Source of the DNA: an uncultured Lachnospiraceae bacterium
GTDB lineage: Bacteria > Bacillota > Clostridia > Lachnospirales > Lachnospiraceae
Reading direction: 5' to 3'
Assembly: GCA_910577655.1 (NCBI GenBank)
Contig: CAJTOW010000109.1
Span: forward strand, 1-13,106
Length of the DNA stretch: 13,106 nucleotides
Position numbers and translations under genes: made by a program
The notes under the pieces: model-generated
Told to the model about the DNA's origin: nothing
The model's database searches: none
The model's input: only the letters and a program-made list of their open reading frames with translations
Shown here: one piece after another, positions 5,451-13,106 of the stretch
How positions within the stretch are numbered: position 1 is the stretch's first letter
Layout of the letters: each line of letters opens with the position of its first letter

Positions 5451-8400
5451 ATGGCAGACTACGACGGAACAAGCAGACTGGCGATCCGGAAGGAGCTGGA
5501 GAGACAGCTGCAGAAGAGAATTGAAAAGCTTTCCGGCCATGACAGGGAGCTGGCCCAGGCCCTGGTGAAGAGCCAGACGGAAGCGGACAGACTGATCGGG
5601 CGGATTGCAGGAGGCTTCTATGGGGATAAGGGGAAAAAGCCCTCCCAGTGGTTTGGCCAGAAGGGGATGCTGCCCATGCAGCGGCCCCACAAGGCGCTTC
5701 TGGATGCATTTGTGCCTAAGGGCTACCAGGATTCCTATCTCTATATCATTGACAAGCTGAACCAGTTCCCCTTTTCCCGGGGGTGGGCAAGGAGGACTGT
5801 GCGGACGGCAGGCTATGGCCCCCAGATCCGTCAGGTATTCACCCTGCTCCAGGCCTATGAGCGCCTGTTCTACTGTGGGGACCGGCTGGAGGACGTGATC
5901 CTGAACCGTCTGGACCCGGAAAAGCTGGATTACATACAAAATGAGTGGAGCTTCCAGAGAAATTTCAGTTATCTCTATGCAGCGGAGATCGATCTGGGGA
6001 ACCAGGCGGTAATCAAAGCCCTGAAGGATCTGATCTTAAGTGAGAACAACACGGCCTATCTGGACCGGGAGATGATCCTGGGGATTATGCGGTCTGACAA
6101 TAAAGAGCTGCAGGATCTCTTATGCAATCTGCTTCTGGCTGCCCGTCTCCAGGAGGGTTTGCGCCAGGTTATCTGTGAGACCATGGACGAGGGAACCGAG
6201 ACTGTCTTTAAGAAGCTGTTGAAGGTTATCGAAGACAATGACCTGATCCGTTTCTCCTCAGTGAAACGGTCAGTCTCCACCTGGATTGGCATTTTCGATG
6301 AAACAAGTGTGGACCGGGTCAACGGGAAGCTTTTGAACCTTATGAGCCAGTGTCTGGCGGATCCGGCCTTCTGTAAGAGCCAGCTGGCAACCAGTGATTC
6401 CGTGGCCATCAATGGGGCCTTGTGGGCCCTGGGCTTTCATGAGGTGGAGGATGCCATCAGGGCTATGGAGGAGCTGGTGGACCATGGCACCAAGAACCAG
6501 AGGCTGGCGGCTTCCTTCTATAACCAGAATATTTTCGATGAGGACTTAAAGATCCGGGTAGCCAGAAAGGTAATTCTGGAACAGACCCAGGATATGGAGC
6601 TGGTGGCTGCCTTCATGCCGGCCTACACGGTGCGGCTGTCCGGACAGATCCGGGGGCTTCTCTATGAAAGCGGCAGAACTTACTTAAACAGGGTCACAAA
6701 GCCCAGGAAGCCGGAGCTGACGGACTACTATACAGACCGGAAGGAGGCAGAGCTTCTCTATGGGAAATTCATGGAGATCTACCAGGCCCTGCCAAAGAAG
6801 GGAGTTGTCTACGCGCCCTGCATTTTCCCCTGGTACCGGGTGGAGCTGGCGCCCTCGGAGGTGGTGCGGCAGCTGGCATTTCTGGCCTATGTGCTTGAGG
6901 ACCAGGAGAAGATCACCCGGATGGCAGGGCTTCTGGGAGAGGTGGCTGGAGGCTGTTACCAGCGCAGCTATCTGATCAACCTGCTGCTGTATATGCCGTC
7001 GGATCCGGAGCAGAGAAAGCAGCTGATCGGATATATGGGCAATGCGGAAGCCGATTCTTCAGCCGCAGCCATTGAGCTGGTGAAGCAGATGAAGCTTAAA
7101 GGGGATGAGTATCTGCTGCTGGAGGATATGCTGCGGTTTAAACGGAGCAGCTTAAGGGGTACCCTTATCGGGCTTCTCATGGAGCAGGAGGATGCGCAGA
7201 TGAGAGCCTGTCTGAAACGGCTTCTGGAGGATAAGCGGGAGGAGAAGCGCAGCGCGGCCCTGGATATGATGCTGCGTCTGTCCGGGGATCAGGAGCGGGC
7301 AGAGCTTTACCAGAGTGTCAGGCCCCTTGCTTCCACCATCGCGAATCCTACGGATAAGGAAACGCTTCTGATCCAGGAGCTTCAGGGCAAGGACGCAGGA
7401 TCCGTGGAGGAACAGAAGGGCTACGGGATCTATGATCCGGAAGCGGAGGAAGTCATCCGGGAGATCCCGGCGGATGTGGCATCCGCACTGGAGCGCCGGG
7501 ACAGCCGACAGGAGCTTAAGGAGCGCTGTCTGCCCCTGACGGAGCAGCAGGTGGTCCAGAAGTTTAAGAAACTGGACGGGATCATCCGGGAGAACAAGGA
7601 TCTGGAGTACGAGAGTGTATCTGGTGATAAGGAGCTTCTGGGAAACCGTTATACCTGTCTGAAGGAATATTCAGGAGTCCGGGGGACACGGGCCGGTTAT
7701 AAGCTGGAGCATTATCCCCTGGCAGAGAAGCTGGAGGATTTTTATAAGGAAGAGATCGGAAGCTATAGGGCCCTGGTCCAGATGGAGGCGCGACTGTTCT
7801 GGAACCAGGACTGGGCCGATGCGGCCAGGAGCTTTTACCAGGGTGTGTTCGGGTGCCAGCCCTTTAAGCCGGAGCCGGTGAGTCTGGAATATACCCAGCA
7901 GGTCCGGGACATTCGTCTGGTGTACCGGTTCCAGTTCCTGGACCGGAAGGAGCTTCTGGAGACCGGGATCCAGGTAGTCCAGGCCCTGACAGAACTGGTG
8001 GGCCGGGAGAACAAGATGGTGGAATATTCCTACAGCGGCTACGGCAACAGAAGGTACAATACCTCTAAGCGGGTCAGCGAGCTGGGAATCTTTGAACGGT
8101 ATTTCGAGGGGCTGGGGTACTGGGAGACGGACGAGGAGTTCATCCGGGCCTTCCACACGGCATGGAGCTTTGAGCGGAAATGCCGGGATGAGAAGGAGAG
8201 AAACCAGTTCCTGACCAAGCCCGGACACATGGGAAGCAGGTACGATACCATGTCGCCCATGAATCCCTACTGGTTTTTGAAGGCGTACCATATGGGGCTG
8301 GTTTCCAGGGATATCCTTTATAAGGCTGTGCTGGATTATTTCAGCAGGACCCAGAGTCTCCAGATCCTCAGTAAGGTTGTGAAGGGAGAGTGTGTGAAAC

Positions 8401-10886
8401 CCATGAACCGCCGGAACATGATGGGCTTTTTCGGAACAGAGATGGCAGACCAGCTCTACCAGGAAGGGGAGGACAGTCTGGGGCCGGATACCTGGACCGG
8501 AAAGCTGCTCCGGGAACTGTACGGGGATATTGTGCCTGTGATGGTGGACCGGGAGCTGCGCCGGGGAGAGGCGGAGACGGAATTCTCCCATGATATCTAT
8601 GGGATCAGCTATATCCGGGGGATTCCTTACCTGAAACGGATCCTCATGGCCCTGGGCAAGGATACCCTGGGGCGGAACACCTATTATTCCTGGTATTACA
8701 GCAACCGGGAGGTGACGAAGCAGGAGGTCTTAAGCCATCTTCTCAAGGTCTGCTATCCTGGGGACGGGGAAAATGGCGCCGACTTAAAGGAGGCTCTCAA
8801 AGGGACCAGCATTAAGGAGGCCCGCCTGGTGGAGGTGGCCATGTATGCGCCCCAGTGGATTGACGTGATCCAGGAGTATCTGGGATGGGAGGGCTTAAAG
8901 AGCGGCTGTTATTACTTCATGGCCCACATGAACGAGCGGTTCGATGACCAGAAGAAGGCCATGATCGCCCGGTATACGCCCCTGACACCGGAGGAGCTGC
9001 AGGACGGTGCCTTTGATGTGACCTGGTTTGAAGAAGCCTACAGGCTTTTAGGGGAGAAGAATTTCGGGCTTCTGTATAACGCGGCCAAGTATATTTCTGA
9101 CGGGATCAAGCATTCCAGGGCCAGAAAGTACGCGGACGCGGCTTCCGGGAAGGTGACTCTTGAGACGCTGGGCCAGGAGATCCAGGCAAAGCGCAACAAG
9201 GATCTGCTTATGAGCTATGGGCTGGTACCCTTCGGGGAGAACCAGGAGCGGGATATCCAGGACCGCTACCAGTTCATCCAGCAGTTTAAGAAGGAGAGCC
9301 GCCAGTTCGGCGCTCAGCGGCGGGCCAGCGAGTCCAAGGCGGCGGAGATCGCCCTGGTGAACTTAAGCGTCCGGGCGGGATTTTCCGATGTGACAAGGCT
9401 GACCCTTAATGTGGAAAGTCGTCTGGCGGAGACATTTGCCCCCTATATGGAGTGGACGGTGGTGGACGATGTGGAGATCCGCCTGCAGGTAGGCGCGGAC
9501 GGGAAGAGTGAGGTGCTTTGCAGGAAAGGCGGCAAGGCTCTGAAGTCCGTACCGTCCCGGCTGGGCAAACAGCCTCTGGTAGCAGAGATGAAGGATGCCT
9601 GCAAGAAGCTGAAGGACCAGTACAGCCGGACCCGGAAGATGATGGAGGAAGCCATGGAAAGCGGGGACTCCTTCACTGCCGGGGAGGTGGCCGGACTGCT
9701 GGCCAATCCGGTGGTGCGGGCGATTCTGGAGCCCCTGGTGTATGCGGGGAAGGAAAAGCTTGGATTTGTGAAATGGGCCCGGATGGCGGACGGAAAGCTG
9801 GTGGAGCTGCGGACGGAGGATGCCGGAGCAGAGCCAGAGGCAGTGGCTGCTGGAGCAGAGCCAGAGGCGGCGGCTGCCGGAGCAGAGCCAGAGGCGGCGG
9901 CTGCCGGAACAGAGCCGGGGGCAGTGGCTGCAGGAGCAGAGCCAGGGGTAACGGCTGCCGAAGCAGAGCTTTCAACTGCTGGCCGGCAGGCTGTGGGAAC
10001 GGTCTGCGGGAAGGCCACGGAGAATATGGTACTGTGTCTGGAAGGGCCGGACGGAACCTGTGTGACTCTGGAAAAGGAGGACACAGTCCGGATCGCCCAT
10101 CCTCTGGATCTGTACCGGTCAGACAACTGGCATGAATACCAGAAGTATCTCTTTGACCATGAGATGCGCCAGCCCTTCAAGCAGGTATTCCGGGAGCTGT
10201 ATGTGAAGCTGCCGGAGGAGATGGGGCTTAAGGCCTCCCGGATGTTCGCCGGGAACCAGATCCAGCCCCAGAAGACAGTCGGATGCCTCAAGAGCCGCCG
10301 CTGGGTGGCTGACTATGAGGAGGGTCTGCAGAAGGTATATTATAAGGAAAATATCGTGGCGCGGATCTATGCCCTGGCAGACTGGTTCTCTCCCAGCGAT
10401 GTGGAGGCGCCTACCCTGGAGTGGGTAGAGTTCTCAGACCGGAAGACCTTTGAGTCCCTGACCATTGGGCAGGTGCCGGATCTGATCTACAGCGAGGTCA
10501 TGCGGGATGTGGATCTGGCAGTCAGTGTGGCTCATGCTGGCGGCGTGGATCCGGAGACCAGCCATTCTACCATTGAGATGCGCCGGGCGATTGTGGAGTT
10601 CAATCTGCCGCTGTTTGGCCTGACCAATGTGACCCTGAAGGACAGCCACGCGCTGATCAGGGGAAGCCGTGGGACTTACAATGTACATCTGGGAAGCGGC
10701 GTGGTCCACCAGGAGGGCGGCGCGATGCTGAATATCCTGCCAGTCCACAGCCAGAAGCGGGGAAGACTGTTCCTGCCGTTTGTGGATGAGGATCCTAAGA
10801 CGGCGGAGATTATGTCCAAGATTGTACTGCTGGCGGAGGATAAGAAGATTAAGGATCCGTTTATTCTGGAGCAGATTCACAAGTAA
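5451..10886 (+). CDS. Giant DUF4132-domain protein (1811 aa)
   Basis: The N-terminal two thirds are helical and HEAT-like in places (roughly 200-640), with no nucleotide-binding motif that I can find. The DUF4132 signature region lies around 1375-1590: a helix with KKLKDQYSRTRKMMEEAM, then LLANPVVRAILEPLVY and KLGFVKWARMADGKLVEL, then after an inserted linker RIAHPLDL (1547-1554) and W-x-x-YQKYLFDHEMRQPFKQVFREL. The last 75 residues (GTYNVHLGSGVVHQ, HSQKRGRLFLPFVDEDPKTAEI, KIKDPFILEQI) form a strongly conserved-looking C-terminal module. Relatives include E. coli MolR/YehI, whose functions are unsettled. No signal peptide or membrane helix is seen, so it is probably cytosolic. The frame opens earlier, at an ATG at 5391, but that ATG lies in a repeat and has no binding site. 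ATG 5451 follows GAGGAG (5439-5444) with a 6-nt spacer. It is third in the + strand block. Confidence 0.85.
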   Translation: MADYDGTSRLAIRKELERQLQKRIEKLSGHDRELAQALVKSQTEADRLIGRIAGGFYGDKGKKPSQWFGQKGMLPMQRPHKALLDAFVPKGYQDSYLYIIDKLNQFPFSRGWARRTVRTAGYGPQIRQVFTLLQAYERLFYCGDRLEDVILNRLDPEKLDYIQNEWSFQRNFSYLYAAEIDLGNQAVIKALKDLILSENNTAYLDREMILGIMRSDNKELQDLLCNLLLAARLQEGLRQVICETMDEGTETVFKKLLKVIEDNDLIRFSSVKRSVSTWIGIFDETSVDRVNGKLLNLMSQCLADPAFCKSQLATSDSVAINGALWALGFHEVEDAIRAMEELVDHGTKNQRLAASFYNQNIFDEDLKIRVARKVILEQTQDMELVAAFMPAYTVRLSGQIRGLLYESGRTYLNRVTKPRKPELTDYYTDRKEAELLYGKFMEIYQALPKKGVVYAPCIFPWYRVELAPSEVVRQLAFLAYVLEDQEKITRMAGLLGEVAGGCYQRSYLINLLLYMPSDPEQRKQLIGYMGNAEADSSAAAIELVKQMKLKGDEYLLLEDMLRFKRSSLRGTLIGLLMEQEDAQMRACLKRLLEDKREEKRSAALDMMLRLSGDQERAELYQSVRPLASTIANPTDKETLLIQELQGKDAGSVEEQKGYGIYDPEAEEVIREIPADVASALERRDSRQELKERCLPLTEQQVVQKFKKLDGIIRENKDLEYESVSGDKELLGNRYTCLKEYSGVRGTRAGYKLEHYPLAEKLEDFYKEEIGSYRALVQMEARLFWNQDWADAARSFYQGVFGCQPFKPEPVSLEYTQQVRDIRLVYRFQFLDRKELLETGIQVVQALTELVGRENKMVEYSYSGYGNRRYNTSKRVSELGIFERYFEGLGYWETDEEFIRAFHTAWSFERKCRDEKERNQFLTKPGHMGSRYDTMSPMNPYWFLKAYHMGLVSRDILYKAVLDYFSRTQSLQILSKVVKGECVKPMNRRNMMGFFGTEMADQLYQEGEDSLGPDTWTGKLLRELYGDIVPVMVDRELRRGEAETEFSHDIYGISYIRGIPYLKRILMALGKDTLGRNTYYSWYYSNREVTKQEVLSHLLKVCYPGDGENGADLKEALKGTSIKEARLVEVAMYAPQWIDVIQEYLGWEGLKSGCYYFMAHMNERFDDQKKAMIARYTPLTPEELQDGAFDVTWFEEAYRLLGEKNFGLLYNAAKYISDGIKHSRARKYADAASGKVTLETLGQEIQAKRNKDLLMSYGLVPFGENQERDIQDRYQFIQQFKKESRQFGAQRRASESKAAEIALVNLSVRAGFSDVTRLTLNVESRLAETFAPYMEWTVVDDVEIRLQVGADGKSEVLCRKGGKALKSVPSRLGKQPLVAEMKDACKKLKDQYSRTRKMMEEAMESGDSFTAGEVAGLLANPVVRAILEPLVYAGKEKLGFVKWARMADGKLVELRTEDAGAEPEAVAAGAEPEAAAAGAEPEAAAAGTEPGAVAAGAEPGVTAAEAELSTAGRQAVGTVCGKATENMVLCLEGPDGTCVTLEKEDTVRIAHPLDLYRSDNWHEYQKYLFDHEMRQPFKQVFRELYVKLPEEMGLKASRMFAGNQIQPQKTVGCLKSRRWVADYEEGLQKVYYKENIVARIYALADWFSPSDVEAPTLEWVEFSDRKTFESLTIGQVPDLIYSEVMRDVDLAVSVAHAGGVDPETSHSTIEMRRAIVEFNLPLFGLTNVTLKDSHALIRGSRGTYNVHLGSGVVHQEGGAMLNILPVHSQKRGRLFLPFVDEDPKTAEIMSKIVLLAEDKKIKDPFILEQIHK
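9822..9971 (+). repeat. 27-bp tandem repeat encoding an Ala/Gly/Glu/Pro linker
   Basis: Five 27-bp units begin at 9822, 9849, 9876, 9903 and 9930, and a 15-bp partial unit begins at 9957. Each encodes a nine-residue block such as AGAEPEAVA or AGAEPEAAA. Units 2 and 3 are almost identical in DNA, while units 4 and 5 have drifted (GTEPGAVA, GAEPGVTA). The repeat keeps the frame and occupies residues 1458-1507 of the DUF4132 protein. Confidence 0.95.
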
Positions 10887-10897
10887 AAGCCGGCTGG

Positions 10898-10919
10898 GAC
10901 AGTTTAGGAAGGTATGGAC
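10898..10919. repeat. Degenerate family B copy after the DUF4132 gene
   Basis: GACAGTTTAGGAAGGTATGG matches the left arm plus core of family B (ACAGTTCAGGAGGTAT) with a few substitutions. The right arm is reduced to GGACC. Confidence 0.35.
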
Positions 10920-10928
10920 CGGGAAGGG

Positions 10929-10951
10929 CGGTTCCAGGAGGTATGCTTCGG
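10929..10951. repeat. Second degenerate family B copy
   Basis: GCGGTTCCAGGAGGTATGCT keeps the CAGGAGGTAT core with a decayed arm on each side. It lies 9 nt after the previous copy, mirroring the tandem arrangement at 1488-1566. Confidence 0.35.
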
Positions 10952-10990
10952 AAAGGTGCTCTGAAGAAAATAAAATAATATCGTGGAAAT

Positions 10991-11041
10991 AAAAATCAAC
11001 ATTGATTTGAGAAAAATCCTCAAATCAATGTTGATTTTTTT
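10991..11041. terminator. Perfect inverted repeat, probable intrinsic terminator
   Basis: Arms of 21 bases (10991-11011 and 11019-11039) are perfectly complementary around the 7-nt loop AAAAATC. The left arm starts with five A and the right arm runs into seven T (11035-11041). This fits a terminator, possibly working in both directions, for the block ending at 10886, 104 nt upstream. The stem is A+T-rich and longer than usual. Its right arm also contains the -35 box of the next promoter, so it could instead or also act as a binding site. Confidence 0.75.
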
Positions 11042-11058
11042 GATATCCTGCGTATAAT
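11031..11058 (+). promoter_or_regulatory. Promoter of the ATPase/RloB cassette
   Basis: A -35 box TTGATT (11031-11036) and a consensus -10 box TATAAT (11053-11058) are separated by 16 bases. The predicted start near 11064-11066 falls at the AGGAGG binding site itself (11065-11070), so the leader would be only about 14 nt. The -35 box lies inside the right arm of the inverted repeat. Confidence 0.65.
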
Positions 11059-11078
11059 AAGATTAGGAGGTATACGCT

Positions 11079-12341
11079 ATGCTTATACAATTTCGATTTA
11101 AAAATTTCAAATCTTTTAGAGATGATACTATTTTAGACCTTTCTGCAACTAAAATTACTGAGCATTCTAACAGAATTATTTCTGCCGGATATGAAAAACT
11201 GTTGCCTGCGGCAGCCATTTTTGGTGCTAATGCAAGTGGCAAATCAAATGTGATTGAAGCTTTTCGCTATATGATGACCTATGTATTAGAGTCCTTTTCA
11301 TATGGCGGCGATCCTGATGATAAAAAAAATAAAAGCAGAAAATTGAAATATACTCCGTTTCTGTTTGATGGCACCAGCAGAGACGCTGAATCTTCTTTTG
11401 AAGTTTACTTTATGGATACAGAAGAACGTGGATTTAAGTCATACAACTATGGTTTTACATTGAATCAGGATGGCGTTATGGAAGAGTGGCTAAATTCAAA
11501 GGCCAAGACTGCCCGTGAGTACAAACAGGTTTTTTATCGCAACGGAGACGAGCTGGATTTGTCAGGACTTCCGTCTAAGAGCCAGGAACTTATCCGGATT
11601 TCTTTGAATAGAGAGGCACTTATTGTTTCTTTGGGAGCAAAGCTGAAAATTACGAAGCTGAAATCCATCCGGGACTGGTTTTATAATATAAATTTTGCTA
11701 ACTTTGGTAATCCTTACGAGAATGTGTTTCTTTCTTCTCTTATCCCAGAAGGGTTTACAGAGGATAAAACAGTTCAAAATAAAGTTGTGGCATATTTCTC
11801 GTCTTTTGATCCTTCGATCGTTGGATTTCATGTCGAGGTTATGAAGGGCGAAAATGAAGAGTCCCAAAATGTTAAAATTGATGCGATTCATCGCATGGTT
11901 GACGGAGGAACAGCCTCTATACCGTTGCAGGAAGAGTCTGATGGAACTTTGAAGATGTTTGCTTTATACCCTGTTTTGCAGGACACTCTGGATAACGGTG
12001 GGGTATTGATTGTTGATGAATTGAATGCCAGACTGCATCCTTTGCTGGTCAGGAGTTTCCTGATTACCTTTTTAAATCCGGAAATCAACCAGAAGCATGC
12101 CCAGTTGGTATTTACGACCCATGATTCATGGCAGCTTTCCAATAATCTGCTCCGGAGAGATGAAATCTGGTTCACTGAAAAAGATAATAGTGGCGTTTCT
12201 GCACTATACTCCCTTGCTGATTTTGTAGATGAAGAGGGCATAAAAATCCGGAAAGATGAAAGCTATGAAAAAAATTATCTGCTTGGCAAATATGGTGCAA
12301 TTCCTGCATTGAAAAATTTCGATATGTTCAAGGAGGAGTGA
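11079..12341 (+). CDS. AAA/ABC-type ATPase, RloA/AbiLi-like, of an abortive-infection pair
   Basis: The 420-aa protein starts MLIQFRFKNFKSF, the usual opening of SMC/ABC-like defence ATPases. Walker A is GANASGKSN (49-57). An ABC-signature-like stretch is EESDGTLKMFAL (285-296). Walker B is GGVLIVDELNARLHPLL (307-323) with E314 as catalytic glutamate, and the switch histidine is H348 in VFTTHDSWQL. Together these show an AAA_15/AAA_21-type ATPase with a central insert. Paired with an RloB gene directly downstream, it matches the RloA-RloB (R-linked ORF) and AbiL (AbiLi-AbiLii) arrangement, in which the ATPase is thought to sense phage or control its toxic partner. The ATG at 11079 follows AGGAGG (11065-11070) with an 8-nt spacer. 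The gene is clearly AT-richer than everything before 10890, which points to horizontal acquisition. Related ATPases of PARIS (AriA) and OLD proteins are alternatives, but the partner decides for RloB. Confidence 0.88.
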   Translation: MLIQFRFKNFKSFRDDTILDLSATKITEHSNRIISAGYEKLLPAAAIFGANASGKSNVIEAFRYMMTYVLESFSYGGDPDDKKNKSRKLKYTPFLFDGTSRDAESSFEVYFMDTEERGFKSYNYGFTLNQDGVMEEWLNSKAKTAREYKQVFYRNGDELDLSGLPSKSQELIRISLNREALIVSLGAKLKITKLKSIRDWFYNINFANFGNPYENVFLSSLIPEGFTEDKTVQNKVVAYFSSFDPSIVGFHVEVMKGENEESQNVKIDAIHRMVDGGTASIPLQEESDGTLKMFALYPVLQDTLDNGGVLIVDELNARLHPLLVRSFLITFLNPEINQKHAQLVFTTHDSWQLSNNLLRRDEIWFTEKDNSGVSALYSLADFVDEEGIKIRKDESYEKNYLLGKYGAIPALKNFDMFKEE

Positions 12342-12343
12342 GT

Positions 12344-13030
12344 ATGGCAAAAGCAGATAGAAACGGAAAACGTAAGGGTCGGGATAGTTTTCGTACAAGA
12401 GTTCCGGATTTGGGGTATTACTTCATTGTAACTGACACAAAGGAAACTGAGGAAAATTATATGTATGGTCTCCGGGATTCTCTTCCTAAGAATTTACAGG
12501 GAAGAATTGTCATTAAAGTTTCTAAAGCCAAAACAGATGAACTTGTTACAGCATGTAAAGAACAAGCTGCTATGGAACCTCAATATGGGGAGCCTTGGAT
12601 TGTATTTGACCGTGACCAGATTGTTCACTTTGATCAGATTATAGAAACTGCCAAACGGGAAGGCGTTAATGCAGGCTGGTCAAATCCTTGTATTGAGATA
12701 TGGTTTGATGCCTACTTTGGAAGAATGCACAGCTATCAGGATTCCGTTACATGCTGCCGGGAATTTGCAAACACTTTTGAGAAGAGAACCGGACAAGAAT
12801 ACAAAAAATCCAGCAATCAGATTTATACCATGCTGAATCGTTACGGTGATGAGGCAACAGCCATTAAAATAGCAGAGTCCCGTCTCGCACAGTATTTAAG
12901 AGACGGATTGGACAAGCCATCAGAGCTATGTCCATGTACAACGGTACATAGGCTGGTGGAAGAGATTTGTAAAAAGACAGGAAGAGTTAGTCTATCTGAA
13001 ATAAGCGCTCGTCAAAAAAAGAACAAATAG
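12344..13030 (+). CDS. RloB-family TOPRIM-like effector, AbiLii-like
   Basis: The 228-aa protein carries the RloB layout: a basic N-terminus (NGKRKGRDSFRTR), strand plus motif YFIVTDTKETEENY (26-39), then GEPWIVFDRDQI with a DxD pair (D89, D91), then SNPCIEIWF (113-121, E118), and a helical C-terminus. RloB proteins are compared with TOPRIM nucleases, where an acidic residue after the first strand and the DxD pair bind metal. Here the first acidic position is Asp31 in VTDTKETE rather than the common CEGxxTE. It is the likely toxic effector controlled by the ATPase. A GTG at 12338 overlaps the ATPase stop, but it would sit 1 nt from the binding site. ATG 12344 has AGGAGG (12331-12336) with a 7-nt spacer, so I chose it. 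The gap to the ATPase gene is 2 nt, so the two are tightly coupled. It shares the AT-rich composition of its partner. Confidence 0.87.
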   Translation: MAKADRNGKRKGRDSFRTRVPDLGYYFIVTDTKETEENYMYGLRDSLPKNLQGRIVIKVSKAKTDELVTACKEQAAMEPQYGEPWIVFDRDQIVHFDQIIETAKREGVNAGWSNPCIEIWFDAYFGRMHSYQDSVTCCREFANTFEKRTGQEYKKSSNQIYTMLNRYGDEATAIKIAESRLAQYLRDGLDKPSELCPCTTVHRLVEEICKKTGRVSLSEISARQKKNK

Positions 13031-13052
13031 TTGCAGGGGAATGCCATAATGC

Positions 13053-13106
13053 TAGAGCGTGTTTGAAAATTCATTCCTGGCATCTGCACGCCCCACTTCG
13101 CGGTAT
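13053..13106 (+). repeat. Family A dispersed repeat, truncated by window end
   Basis: TAGAGCGTGTTTGAAAATTC followed by ATTCCTGGCATCTGCACGCCCC. It starts with the same TAGAGCGTGT as the element at 2458 and matches the minus strand of 1231-1306 through the GCACGCCCC part. It begins 23 nt after the RloB-like stop codon. Confidence 0.7.

Noticed and set aside
9822..9971. CRISPR-like array
   Set aside because: Units are contiguous 27-bp tandem copies without spacers, in frame in a coding region.
9443..10291. Minus-strand frame with a Ser/Ala/Pro repeat opposite the 27-bp repeats
   Set aside because: It is the antisense reading of the tandem repeat in the DUF4132 gene; the + frame is continuous and domain-bearing.
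12338..12343. GTG start at 12338 for the RloB-like gene
   Set aside because: It lies 1 nt after the AGGAGG site, too close for initiation; ATG 12344 has proper spacing.

Overview
The window looks like chromosome of a Clostridia member, most likely Lachnospiraceae. The signs are strong AGGAGG-type ribosome binding sites, a PyrE/VanZ/three-helix (DUF6142-like) gene mix, a rather G+C-rich purine-loaded coding style in positions 1-10900, and two families of dispersed palindromic repeats of a kind I associate with that family. The assignment is inference from style and gene content; no rRNA or tRNA is present to anchor it.

Layout. (a) 1-1065: a promoter, pyrE (orotate phosphoribosyltransferase) and a 49-residue membrane peptide. 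(b) 1066-1676: about 600 bases with no convincing gene, filled with palindromic repeats and one long hairpin. (c) 1677-2460: two overlapping small membrane-protein genes, a VanZ-family protein and a TTG-started three-helix protein. (d) 2458-2689: a MITE-like palindromic element whose first bases are the stop codon of the gene before it. (e) 2690-10886: a three-gene block on the + strand made of an oversized M29-type metallo-aminopeptidase (701 aa), an unrecognised 152-aa protein and a giant 1811-aa DUF4132 protein. The last carries a 27-bp tandem repeat that encodes an Ala/Gly/Glu/Pro linker inside the DUF4132 region. (f) 10991-11041: a perfect 21-bp-arm inverted repeat that probably terminates the block. 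(g) 11079-13030: a visibly AT-richer two-gene cassette with its own promoter, encoding an AAA/ABC-type ATPase (RloA/AbiLi-like) and an RloB-family TOPRIM-like protein (AbiLii-like). This is most likely an abortive-infection (AbiL-type) anti-phage module acquired horizontally. (h) 13053-13106: another copy of the dispersed repeat, cut by the window end.

How the parts relate. PyrE is housekeeping. The M29/152-aa/DUF4132 block is the least understood part and the best candidate for an undescribed functional unit, because all three genes run in the same direction with short gaps and share base composition. The ATPase/RloB pair is a self-contained defence cassette whose -35 box is embedded in the terminator-like palindrome. 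The dispersed repeats mark the junctions between nearly all of these blocks, which suggests the region was assembled from modules.
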